Shown here piece after piece: positions 1 through 6,140 of a DNA stretch of 6,844 bases. The notes under the pieces are model-generated. The model did no database searches. It had not been told where the DNA came from and saw nothing but the letters and a program-made list of their open reading frames with translations. The stretch's first letter is position 1; each line of letters starts with the position of its first letter. A program made the position numbers and the translations under genes. This stretch comes from CAYGWP01 sp964353455 (GTDB lineage: Bacteria; Planctomycetota; Phycisphaerae; FEN-1346): NCBI GenBank assembly GCA_964353455.1, contig CAYGWP010000303.1:1-6844 (forward strand), given 5' to 3'.

Positions 1-56
1 CCCCGTCGGGGCTCAAGCATAAGGAAGAAACGAGGCAATCGCGTTGTCGTTCGCTA

Positions 57-77
57 CCACGGGCTCGCGCCGCGTGG
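57..77. repeat. Palindromic repeat, CCACGGGC type
   Basis: CCACG plus GGC at 57-64 pairs with GCC plus CGTGG at 69-77. The loop is TCGC and a single G at 72 is bulged, giving an 8-bp stem. From memory, palindromes built on CCACGGGC/GCCCGTGG are common dispersed repeats in planctomycete-like genomes, and this looks like a slightly decayed copy. The stem is directly visible; the family assignment is inference. Confidence 0.4.
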
Positions 78-89
78 CTACTTACAGTC

Positions 90-102
90 GTGCCTGCGGC
101 AC
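90..102. repeat. Short hairpin GTGCC-TGC-GGCAC
   Basis: A perfect 5-bp inverted repeat with a 3-nt loop starts 13 bases after the preceding palindrome. Being so close, it may belong to the same composite dispersed element. It is short, so chance is possible. Confidence 0.3.
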
Positions 103-134
103 TCCAGCGGACGAGGATCATCCAACAGCATTGA

Positions 135-149
135 TGCAAGATCCTTGCA
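135..149. repeat. Inverted repeat TGCAAG-ATC-CTTGCA
   Basis: A perfect 6-bp inverted repeat with a 3-base loop. No adjacent T-run makes it a terminator. It may be a protein-binding palindrome or another small repeat; nothing in its context decides. Confidence 0.35.
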
Positions 150-229
150 CGTCTCGCCCCGCCGAATCCTCCGCACCCACCCGCCTGGGGGGCCATGCGG
201 CACGCCTTACACCGCTATCATCCCTGCCC

Positions 230-250
230 GCCCTGAGTCTGTCCAAGGGC
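230..250. repeat. Dispersed palindrome resembling CCCTGAG...AAGGG repeats
   Basis: GCCCT at 230-234 pairs with AGGGC at 246-250. Read on the minus strand the core is CCTTGGACAGACTCAGGG. It closely resembles a short palindrome, CCTTCGACAAGCTCAGGG, that I recall as widely scattered through GC-rich environmental genomes, where it is often translated as peptides containing LSLSKG. One plus-strand frame here does read LSLSKG. The match is from memory, not a database search. Confidence 0.45.
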
Positions 251-356
251 CGGTGCTCGGACGGCGCCCAGGGGAGGATCGAGAGGGAATACGCCTAACG
301 ATAAGAGTCAGCAACGTGCACGTCGGCCCGCCCTCACTGCACTGAGTTGATGGGCT

Positions 357-764
357 TCATCCCTTCGGGGCCGTCTGACCCAGAAACTCAAACTCGCGAT
401 ACAGCGCCGCCATCGTCTTGCCGTCTGGAAGTGTCCGGCACCCGATCACCTGCTGCCCGCCGGCCTCCTCGGCCTGAATGATGACGCATGGCGTCCGCTG
501 CCGCGTCTGCTCGTCAATGTGGTACGCGTACTGAGGCACGGCGATACTGAGCGGGCGACCAATGGACTGGCCGTCGGCCTGCAAGACGAAAACTGCTCTG
601 TCAGCAGCGACATCGTCCTTCGTGGCGGCACGACCAGCAATGCAGGGGTAGTCAGTCAATGCTGGCCACCGAATTGGCTGTGAACTCATCTCTGGTGCCG
701 TCTCCTTGCTGCAACTGCTCAAGGCCACGCAAACGCATAGGGCAATGTAATTAGTTGCACGCAT
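357..764 (-). CDS. Small putative lipoprotein of unknown function
   Basis: The product is 135 residues when started at the ATG complementary to 762-764. This start puts a lipoprotein signal at the N-terminus: a short hydrophobic stretch (IALCVCVAL) ending in the lipobox LSSC, so Cys18 would be lipidated after cleavage by signal peptidase II. The frame stays open to 887, but starting there would bury the lipobox behind about 40 residues with no signal-like order. The mature part begins with a Ser/Thr/Glu-rich stretch. A compact domain follows with PCIAGRAAT, AVFVLQADG, PQYAYHI and VIIQAEEA segments. I recall similar small orphan proteins in diverse bacteria but know no function. A weak ribosome site (GGCAGG) lies just upstream. 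Base composition is less GC-rich than the large gene, and no operon partner is visible, so it may have been acquired. The coding call is fairly safe; the function is unknown. Confidence 0.65.
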   Translation of the reverse strand: MRATNYIALCVCVALSSCSKETAPEMSSQPIRWPALTDYPCIAGRAATKDDVAADRAVFVLQADGQSIGRPLSIAVPQYAYHIDEQTRQRTPCVIIQAEEAGGQQVIGCRTLPDGKTMAALYREFEFLGQTAPKG

Positions 765-838
765 CGTAGCCTGCCAATGATTCGACAAACCGTAATAGTG
801 CGGTAGACGCAGCCCGTGCGTTTCCGCCAAAACCGACA

Positions 839-859
839 GGCAGACGACCACCGTCTGCC
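839..859. repeat. 8-bp hairpin upstream of the lipoprotein gene
   Basis: GGCAGACG at 839-846 and CGTCTGCC at 852-859 form a perfect stem around ACCAC. It lies 75-95 bases upstream of the lipoprotein start on the minus strand, where it is followed by TGTCGGTTTT. It could be a leader hairpin or a weak minus-strand terminator of earlier transcription. The stem is clear; its role is not. Confidence 0.4.
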
Positions 860-954
860 ATATCCCTTTGGAGCACAAAGGGTTCACCTGCTTGCAAGTG
901 CACCCTCAATGCCACCCGAAAGCGTACATGAGCAATCGGCCCTTTGCCAATATA

Positions 955-1065
955 TTATTTGCCTTTCTTGGCCGGCGGCTCGGGCAAGGGCGGCGGCGCC
1001 AGTGCTTTGGCAAAGGAACGGGTCCACACTTCGAAGATGCCGCGGGTTGCTCTTGGCCCCGGATG
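955..1065 (-). pseudogene. 3'-end remnant of a gene sharing its tail with the large gene
   Basis: Read on the minus strand, this stretch ends in PPPLPEPPAKKGK followed by TAA. The 1365-residue protein encoded at 1843-5940 ends in the same 13 residues. Upstream in frame the remnant reads GIFEVWTRSFAKALA, which does not match the corresponding part of the large protein. It is therefore either the end of a related gene or the original end of the large gene before a rearrangement. No start codon, signal or domain is recognisable. The frame stays open further upstream only by running antisense through the PIN gene, so the true left limit is unclear and 1065 is approximate. The toxin promoter lies in its upstream edge. 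The shared tail is directly visible; that it is a broken gene is inference. Confidence 0.4.
959..984. repeat. Direct repeat copy A, left of the toxin operon
   Basis: Twenty-six bases are identical to 1847-1872 in the same orientation, and similarity continues with scattered mismatches for about 15 more bases. Both copies encode the end of a minus-strand reading frame (PEPPAKKGK and stop). Together they bracket the PIN toxin/partner operon. Confidence 0.85.
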
Positions 1066-1074
1066 CGGTATAAT
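1047..1074 (+). promoter_or_regulatory. Sigma70-like promoter of the toxin operon
   Basis: TTGCTC at 1047-1052 and a perfect TATAAT at 1069-1074 are separated by 16 bp. Transcription would start near 1081, giving a leader of about 55 nt before the PIN start at 1135. The -10 box is striking in such GC-rich DNA. The ribosome site GGGGG at 1122-1126 is weak, eight bases from the ATG. I see no obvious operator palindrome. Confidence 0.5.
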
Positions 1075-1134
1075 CCTGAAGGCGGCGCGGGTGCGGGGCC
1101 GGTGGGTTAGACGGCGTCGTCGGGGGCTTAAGCG

Positions 1135-1587
1135 ATGAAGCGAACGCGAGTGTACGTTGACACTTCGGTGATCGGCGGTTGTTTCGACAAGGAGTTCGCC
1201 GCGGAGAGCCGGGCGGTGATGCAGGCGGCACGCGAGGGCCGGTTTGTGTTGCTGCTCTCGGATCTGTTGGCGGACGAATTGGCGGACGCCAGGCCGGAGA
1301 TTCAGAATGTGCTGTCGGATCTGCTGCCGGACGCCTACGAGGAAGTCTTTGGCGGAGAGGAATCGGAGCGGCTGCGCGATGCCTATCTGAAGGCCCGCGT
1401 GGTGGGTCCGCGGCATGCCGCCGACGCAGAGCACATCGCGTTGGCGACGGCGTCGCGGGCGGACCTTCTGGTGAGTTGGAACTTCAAGCACATCGTGCAC
1501 TTGGACAGGATACGGGGGTTCAACGCCGTGAATCTGCGGGAAGGGTATCCGGCGATTGAGATTCGCTCGCCCCGGGAGGTCATATAG
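1135..1587 (+). CDS. PIN-domain ribonuclease toxin, VapC-like
   Basis: The product is 150 residues, a normal length for a single PIN domain. Expected PIN features are visible in order: VYVDTSVIGG with Asp9, LLSDLLADEL with Ser42 and Glu48, the segment DAEHIALAT with Asp97, and VSWNFKHI with Asn116. These acidic and polar residues would bind the metal ions used to cleave RNA, as in VapC toxins. The C-terminal part (SWNFKHIVHLDRIRGFNAVN and IEIRSPREVI) matches a PIN subfamily I recognise from many environmental bacteria. It is typically paired with a small downstream protein, as here, whereas classical vapBC has the antitoxin first. The stop codon directly abuts the ATG of the next gene. The complete catalytic set suggests an active nuclease; the specific RNA target cannot be read from sequence. 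It acts in the cytoplasm. Confidence 0.85.
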   Translation: MKRTRVYVDTSVIGGCFDKEFAAESRAVMQAAREGRFVLLLSDLLADELADARPEIQNVLSDLLPDAYEEVFGGEESERLRDAYLKARVVGPRHAADAEHIALATASRADLLVSWNFKHIVHLDRIRGFNAVNLREGYPAIEIRSPREVI

Positions 1588-1833
1588 ATGAAGAAGACCA
1601 AAGAATTCGACTGCGTTCGGTTCAAGGACGAGTTGCAGGCCCGTCTGATGCGCGAGTACAAAGGGTTGACGGACGAGCAGATTCGTCGGCGCAGGGCGCG
1701 GAAACTGGCCACGTCCAAGAGTCCGATCGCGCAACTGTGGCGGAAGTTGAAGGCTCGCGACGAGAAAGCGGCGAAGGCTGCCGGCGCGCGTCGGTCGGGC
1801 CGGCGGTCACGACGGGTGCGCAGCCTTGCTTAA
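1588..1833 (+). CDS. Small partner protein of the PIN toxin, probable antitoxin
   Basis: The product is 81 residues, starting immediately after the PIN stop codon, with a good ribosome site GGGAGG at 1574-1579 inside the end of the toxin gene. This implies coupled translation. The N-terminus (KKTKEFDCVRFKDELQARL) resembles the small proteins that accompany this PIN subfamily and often contain FDCV followed by a helical segment. The middle (GLTDEQIRRRRARKLATSK, then SPIAQLWRKL) is predicted helical. The C-terminus is very basic (several Arg and Lys), unusual for a protein meant to neutralise an RNase by binding its active site; it might contact nucleic acid instead. I see no AbrB-like, ribbon-helix-helix or Phd fold. 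The antitoxin role is inferred from position and recollected family pairing, not from a known fold. Confidence 0.7.
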   Translation: MKKTKEFDCVRFKDELQARLMREYKGLTDEQIRRRRARKLATSKSPIAQLWRKLKARDEKAAKAAGARRSGRRSRRVRSLA

Positions 1834-1841
1834 AGGTCTGC
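1820..1841. terminator. Hairpin at the convergent gene junction
   Basis: GCAG and CCTT at 1820-1827 pair with AAGG at 1833-1836 and CTGC at 1838-1841. T1837 is bulged and the loop is GCTTA. The stem overlaps the end of the toxin partner gene and ends just before the stop codon of the large gene on the other strand. A moderately T-rich run (TTACTTGCCTTTCTT) follows on the plus strand only. It is a plausible but imperfect terminator for the toxin operon. Confidence 0.35.
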
Positions 1842-1842
1842 C

Positions 1843-4800
1843 TTACTTGCCTTTCTTGGCCGGCGGCTCGGGAAGGGGTGGCGGCGGGGTACCGCCTATG
1901 TAAATCCGCGTGATGAGGCCATCGACCATGTTGCGGTGGACGAGGCGCACGGTTGATGGGCCGGCGGGGAAGGGGATCTCGCCGGCGAGGCGGGTGACCA
2001 CTTCCTCGCGGACCACCTTCGGCGGGGCCTTTTCCCACTTCGGATAGGTGTTGGTCGGCACGTCGCGGTCTTCCTTCGCAACCGGCACGAGTTCCCCGGC
2101 GGGTTTGCCGTCGATCTCAACCGCGATCGACATCGCCGCGCGGGCCGGCGTCGGCACGAACTTCCGATACAGGTCCAGCACCGTCTCCCACTGTGCCTGA
2201 GAGCGCGGGAACCGGTCGTTGTAGCGGAATGTGCCCTCGACGGTGATCGTCTGCCGCGCGGCGGCCGGGGCGGTCACGCGGGCCTCCCATGCCTCGTTGA
2301 AGCGGGCATCGCCGATGAGGACGCCGGCCGTCAGCCCGTTCACCCACTCGCCATCCACGCGGTAGAGGGGCGTGAGTTTCTTCAGGTCCAGGTCGCCGGG
2401 AATCTCTGCGGCGACGGCGGGCTTATCCTCGGCCGGCGGCGGCTCGGCGGGCGGTTTCTGGTCGGGGAAGTCGATGCGGAACGGGTGGGGGTCGCTTCGG
2501 GTCGAGAGGCCGGCGGAGGTGAGGGCCGCGAGGGCAACGGTGGCGGGGGCGGCCCCTTCTTCATCGGCGCGGCGGGTCTCCCGACCCGCCGCGGTAGAGT
2601 GTCCCGTCGGGGCGGCGCCTGCCGGCTGGTCACGCGGCGGTTCGGGAGAACCGCCGCGCAAACCTATAGTCGAACCGCCGCGCAAAGTTGCGGTGGAAGC
2701 GCCGGGCGGAGCCGCGTCCGGCGTGCCGCCGATGTGGTACTCGCGCCAGAGTCGGTCGCGGGCGGCGGCGATGGATGGGGTGATCCTGTCCGGCGGCAGT
2801 TTGCCTTTCGCCAGTGCGCGGACGCCCGCCGTCAGGCCCTCCGGGTCCATCGCCTGGACGATGATGGCGGTGGTCCGCGGCGCGAATGCCCACGGAACGG
2901 CCTGCACTACTGCCTTGCCGGGACCGGGGAACGCTGCATCGACCGCGGGCCAAAGGATTCCGTTCTTCGTCATTCCCCCCTCGGCCAGCGGGGCATCGCC
3001 CTTCTCGCCCGCCAGGTCGAGGACCACCACCGGCTTTGCGACCCGGAACCCGCTCTGGACGCCGCCGAACCAATCGTTCGAGTTGACCGTGGTCCGCTTG
3101 ATCGTGCCGATGGCCTTGCCGAGGTCAACCTGTGCGTTCTCCAGCACCTGCGCGGGCGTGAGGTCGTAGGCCAGCGTATAGGTGGCCGCCGGCGGGCTGC
3201 GCCAGATGGTTGCCTTGACGCCGCGCGTGGCGAGTGCGGCACGGAGTTCCTCGGCCGCCTTCGCCAGCATCTCCGCCCGGGGTGAATCGGCGATGGGGAC
3301 CACGAACTCCGCCCCCTCGGCGAGCGCCGCCTCAATGGCTGCGGCATCGCGGACCACCACCGTATCGGCCAGCGGCACGGCGGCGGGCATCGGCTTGGCG
3401 GCGGTCACGGTGACGGGCAGGGCGGCAACCTGGCCGGTGAGTTGGTTGCGGACCTCCACGGACCACGCCCCGGCGGCAACGTTGGCGGGGATCGGCACGG
3501 CCATCGAGAACGTGCCGTCTCGGTCGGTCGAGCGCCAGAAGGATTGATACGGCCGACCGTCGGGGCGCTTCACCGTGAGTTGGAGCGGGATGAGCGCCTT
3601 CAGCGTGCCGCCGTTTTCCTTATTGATAAGGATGCGGATGCTGAGGTCGTCGCCGGCCTGGATCTTCTGCGTGGCCGAGAGGGCGGTCGGGCCGATTCTC
3701 GCCGGCAGGATGGCGAAGACGCGGGCGGTGGTGACCGTCAGGTCGCACTCGACCGGCCCGGCGGGGCCGAGCGGCTTCTCCTCAGTGGCATCGTAGAGTT
3801 GAGCGCCGCCGGGCAGCGGGGCGGTGGGGACGAGACGCTCGCGGACCTGGAGCCAGTCGGCCTGGGTCTTGATTGAACTATCGTTGACGGCCACGAGGTA
3901 CGCGGCCTCTCCGCCGTCGATGGCAAAGACGCTGACCTTCGACTCTGCCCCGGCCTCGGGCGCAAGGGGCGCGCGGCCGGTCGCTCCGAGGGCGGCAAGC
4001 AGGGGCGGGCCGTTGCGGCGGTGCCAGAGTTCGGCCTGGTTGGCGTCGCCGCCGACCATCAGCGGGGCATCCATATTATGCGTCTTGCCGGGGAGGCGGG
4101 TGGGGAAGGTGAGGTCGAGTTTCTTCGCCCCGGGCATGGATACGGTGGTTCCGCCGTCGCAGACGATGACGCCACCGGCCTCCGCGAAGCGTGCAAGGCC
4201 CGCCTGGGCCGTTTCAGGAAGGGGCACGGTCTGGCCGACCACAAGGAGGGCCTTGAGGCCCGCCGTGCGGCCGCGGGCAAGGTCATCCTCGGTCACGAAC
4301 CGGGGGGTGTAGCCGAGGCGGGCCAGGCTGATCTGCGCCTGGTACGGGGCGGAGCCGTAGCCCATCGTGATGTGCTGGCGTCCGTACTGGCGGGCCGACC
4401 AGAGGATGCCTACGCCGGGGCCGGGCCGGCCGCTTGCGGCAAGGCAGACAAAGCGGTCGAGGAAATCCTTGCCTGCTCGGAGGTCTGCCCCGGCGACGCC
4501 GTCCCGCATCTTCGGCCAGTCGAGGCGGAAGACGTTGCTGAACGCCTCGCAGGCGAAGCCGAGGCCCGTGCCCCCATACGCGAGGCCGTGGGCGGCAACG
4601 CGGGTGAACTTCCCCGGCCATGCGGCCCTTCCGTGGATGGGGGCCAGGGCGTTGGAAATCCATACGACCCTGCCCTCGCGCTGCATGGCCAGGATTCCCG
4701 CAACGTGCAGCCACTGGTATGCGTAGTCGGGTCCGCCCACCTGGTCGTTCCAGGTCGATTGGTACCGGAAGTCGAGCGGTTCGTAGGCCGAGGGGAAGTT

Positions 4801-5940
4801 CTGGCCGAAGCGCACGGCCGAGTGGTCTGACTGGACGCTGCTCGTGAAGCGCAGCGTGGGCTGGATGGCGCGCAGGCTGTCTATATATGAAATGTAGGAT
4901 TCGCGGTAGAGGCCCATGAGGTATGCGGACCAGGCGTCGAGCCGGCGCTCGAAGGCGGCCTGCTCGGCGGCGGACATGGGCTTCAGGCGCCGGGCGAGTT
5001 CCTCGATCCATCGCCGGGTGGGGAGGTCGATGAACGGCGCGAACTCGGGCCGCCCGATCGAGAGAAGATACGAGAGGTACTCGTCCTCGGCGACCGGCTT
5101 GAGTCCGGTGCGGCGTGTAAACTCCTCCATCTTAGCGCGGTCGATACGTTCAAGGTAATTGCGGAGGGCCTGTTCCTGGTTGCCCCACCCCCAGTAGGTC
5201 ATGAGCATCTTGCGGGCGTCGATGGCGTATCCACATGTGTCCCATCCGAAGCAGAAGCCGCCGAAGGTGGGGAACCGCGCGTTGGCCGTGGCCGTGAGCG
5301 CCATGCGCTGGGTCATGCCCTGGAGTTCCGCGGGATGGTTTCCGACGGGGTTGAAACTCGTCGGCCGCGTGTCGGGGTTGATGAGGAGGACGGCGCCGGT
5401 GCGCGTGAGGAGGTCGAGCGGGCGTCGCATGCAGCCTGCGCTCTCGGCGGCCCAGGCGATGCAACCCGTGAGCCCGCTCTCGCGCAGGATTTCGGCGAGG
5501 CGCTCTCGGTGCGCGCGGTCGATTGCCGCGCGCTTGGCGGGGTCCTTCTCGCCCTTGTAGTCGGGGTCGCCGGGGGTGGCCTCGTCGATGAGCGCTGCGG
5601 CGGAAGTCCGGAGCGGGCTGGTGAGCGTCAGGCGCTCGCACACGGTCGCGCCGTCAACCTCGAGCGAATAGTCTCCGGGGGCGAGCCGGGAGGTGTCGAG
5701 GAGGATCGCGCCGGGCGCGCCTTCGTAGAGGAGCGCGCGGCCGTCTGCGCCGACCGCCTCGAGTTTCACCGCCGCGCTGGCGGCGCCGGTGACGGCCAGC
5801 GGAATCCTCTCGCCGACCAGGTACGCCGTGCGCTCGAGCGGCAGCGAGACGGACGGCGCCTGGGCGGCAAGTTGCGGCACGATAGCCGCGATGAAAACCA
5901 GAGGCGCGAGCCCCGCGAGACCGCCCCTTCTTCGATCCAT
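1843..5940 (-). CDS. Very large exported multidomain protein, glycoside-hydrolase-like
   Basis: The product is 1365 residues. The ATG is preceded by AAGGGAG at 5947-5953 with 6-nt spacing. Residues 1-28 form a signal peptide (MDRRR, hydrophobic core, LAAQA cleavage), so the protein is exported. Residues 30-105 look like a beta-sandwich. Residues 120-490 are an alpha/beta region rich in Trp and Tyr (FCFGWDTCGY, MTYWGWGN, FRYQSTWND) suggesting a TIM barrel. Residues 505-605 (GVGILWSARQYG; LKALLVVGQTVPLP; AEAGGVIVCDGGT) resemble the glutamine-amidotransferase-like domain after GH42-type barrels. Residues 750-846 look like a macroglobulin MG2-type beta-sandwich, and 855-1060 like another alpha/beta unit. 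Residues 1072-1175 are a Pro/Gly/Ala linker with palindromes, and 1195-1350 a jelly-roll-like, possibly carbohydrate-binding domain. The tail is PPPPLPEPPAKKGK. Nine cysteines may form disulfides. I cannot identify a catalytic Glu pair, so polysaccharide cleavage is inference and a non-catalytic role is possible. The reading frame is certain. Confidence 0.85.
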   Translation of the reverse strand: MDRRRGGLAGLAPLVFIAAIVPQLAAQAPSVSLPLERTAYLVGERIPLAVTGAASAAVKLEAVGADGRALLYEGAPGAILLDTSRLAPGDYSLEVDGATVCERLTLTSPLRTSAAALIDEATPGDPDYKGEKDPAKRAAIDRAHRERLAEILRESGLTGCIAWAAESAGCMRRPLDLLTRTGAVLLINPDTRPTSFNPVGNHPAELQGMTQRMALTATANARFPTFGGFCFGWDTCGYAIDARKMLMTYWGWGNQEQALRNYLERIDRAKMEEFTRRTGLKPVAEDEYLSYLLSIGRPEFAPFIDLPTRRWIEELARRLKPMSAAEQAAFERRLDAWSAYLMGLYRESYISYIDSLRAIQPTLRFTSSVQSDHSAVRFGQNFPSAYEPLDFRYQSTWNDQVGGPDYAYQWLHVAGILAMQREGRVVWISNALAPIHGRAAWPGKFTRVAAHGLAYGGTGLGFACEAFSNVFRLDWPKMRDGVAGADLRAGKDFLDRFVCLAASGRPGPGVGILWSARQYGRQHITMGYGSAPYQAQISLARLGYTPRFVTEDDLARGRTAGLKALLVVGQTVPLPETAQAGLARFAEAGGVIVCDGGTTVSMPGAKKLDLTFPTRLPGKTHNMDAPLMVGGDANQAELWHRRNGPPLLAALGATGRAPLAPEAGAESKVSVFAIDGGEAAYLVAVNDSSIKTQADWLQVRERLVPTAPLPGGAQLYDATEEKPLGPAGPVECDLTVTTARVFAILPARIGPTALSATQKIQAGDDLSIRILINKENGGTLKALIPLQLTVKRPDGRPYQSFWRSTDRDGTFSMAVPIPANVAAGAWSVEVRNQLTGQVAALPVTVTAAKPMPAAVPLADTVVVRDAAAIEAALAEGAEFVVPIADSPRAEMLAKAAEELRAALATRGVKATIWRSPPAATYTLAYDLTPAQVLENAQVDLGKAIGTIKRTTVNSNDWFGGVQSGFRVAKPVVVLDLAGEKGDAPLAEGGMTKNGILWPAVDAAFPGPGKAVVQAVPWAFAPRTTAIIVQAMDPEGLTAGVRALAKGKLPPDRITPSIAAARDRLWREYHIGGTPDAAPPGASTATLRGGSTIGLRGGSPEPPRDQPAGAAPTGHSTAAGRETRRADEEGAAPATVALAALTSAGLSTRSDPHPFRIDFPDQKPPAEPPPAEDKPAVAAEIPGDLDLKKLTPLYRVDGEWVNGLTAGVLIGDARFNEAWEARVTAPAAARQTITVEGTFRYNDRFPRSQAQWETVLDLYRKFVPTPARAAMSIAVEIDGKPAGELVPVAKEDRDVPTNTYPKWEKAPPKVVREEVVTRLAGEIPFPAGPSTVRLVHRNMVDGLITRIYIGGTPPPPLPEPPAKKGK
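1847..1872. repeat. Direct repeat copy B, inside the 3' end of the large gene
   Basis: This copy is identical over 26 bases to 959-984, at a distance of 888 bp. Here it is the functional end of the large gene (PEPPAKKGK, stop complementary to 1843-1845). Homologous recombination between the copies would excise the toxin operon as an 888-bp circle and leave one intact tail. Confidence 0.85.
2568..2593. repeat. Palindromic element 1 within the large gene
   Basis: Arms CGCGGCGGGTC (2568-2578) and GACCCGCCGCG (2583-2593) are perfectly complementary over 11 bp around a TCCC loop. In the minus-strand frame the element encodes part of STAAGRETRRAD, in the low-complexity linker around residues 1115-1125. 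It is an inverted relative of the palindrome at 2633-2658. Confidence 0.8.
2633..2658. repeat. Palindromic element 2 within the large gene
   Basis: Arms CGCGGCGGTTC (2633-2643) and GAACCGCCGCG (2648-2658) pair perfectly over 11 bp around a GGGA loop. Compared with the reverse complement of the palindrome at 2568-2593, 24 of 26 positions agree, and the two differences face each other in the stem (G-C replaced by T-A). It encodes LRGGSPEPPRD. Confidence 0.8.
2648..2719. repeat. Tandem 24-base repeat encoding octapeptides
   Basis: GAACCGCCGCGCAAA occurs at 2648-2662 and again at 2672-2686, exactly 24 bases apart. A third, decayed unit begins at 2696 (GAAGCGCCGGGCGGA). In the protein this gives LRGGSTIG and LRGGSPEP in tandem (residues 1086-1101), preceded by the weaker PPGASTAT. 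The first unit is the right arm of the palindrome at 2633-2658, so the tandem array seems to have grown from that element. Confidence 0.65.
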
Positions 5941-5946
5941 GAATAA

Positions 5947-5953
5947 CTCCCTT
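5947..5953 (-). promoter_or_regulatory. Ribosome binding site of the large gene
   Basis: AAGGGAG on the minus strand lies six bases upstream of the ATG that gives the signal peptide. This fixes the start of the 1365-residue protein. Confidence 0.7.
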
Positions 5954-6009
5954 CACATATAGATTGATCGCCGTGGTGCAGACCGCGAAATCGCGCCGTG
6001 CGGCCGGTG

Positions 6010-6015
6010 ATTATA
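6010..6015 (-). promoter_or_regulatory. Possible -10 box for the large gene
   Basis: On the minus strand this reads TATAAT, a perfect -10 hexamer, about 70 bases upstream of the start codon. The position expected for a -35 box reads GGCCCG, which is not a match. Transcription from here would need an activator, a different sigma factor or another -35 sequence. It is a weak call based on one hexamer in GC-rich DNA. Confidence 0.3.
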
Positions 6016-6140
6016 GTCCATCTTGGCGCCGCCGGGCCAGGTGATTCTCCGGAGCCGGGCGGGGCGTCGGCAGGGGGGCCGGTGTGCCGGATGAGAGAGG
6101 CCTGGCATACCCCCGCCACGAGGGCCGCAGGGGGGAAATG

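Larger units (their letters stand above)
1..356. other. Gene-poor stretch rich in short palindromes
   Basis: I see no credible gene here. The short open frames on the plus strand are rich in Pro, Arg, Ser and Gly, have no good ribosome binding site and resemble no family I know. The stretch holds several inverted repeats: CCCC/GGGG at 1-11, a bulged stem at 57-77, GTGCC/GGCAC at 90-102, TGCAAG/CTTGCA at 135-149, GCCCT/AGGGC at 230-250 and a perfect 10-bp palindrome ACGTGCACGT at 314-323. This looks like intergenic DNA colonised by small palindromic repeats. It lies downstream of the lipoprotein gene, which ends at 357 on the minus strand. Confidence 0.5.

Noticed and set aside
44..345. Two short overlapping plus-strand frames at the left end
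   Set aside because: Composition is like translated noncoding GC-rich DNA, and they read through palindromic repeats (including the LSLSKG artefact peptide).
292..1112. Integron attC-like ends: GCCTAAC at 292-298 and GTTAGAC near 1106, around a cassette-like toxin operon
   Set aside because: The two core-like heptamers are over 800 bp apart. Neither has a partner core at the 57-141 bp spacing of an attC site, and no L-box pairing is visible. Chance matches are the simplest explanation.
955..1734. Long minus-strand reading frame of 259 residues
   Set aside because: Most of it runs antisense to the PIN toxin and its partner, which have clear family motifs. Its sequence is Arg/His/Pro-rich without domain character. 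Only its last part, the shared tail, looks like coding DNA.
2372..5946. Several long plus-strand frames opposite the large gene (for example 2372-3169, 4021-4830, 5335-5946)
   Set aside because: They are a by-product of high GC content opposite a continuous 1365-residue frame with signal peptide, ribosome site and domain-like sequence. None has a recognisable motif or a good ribosome site.
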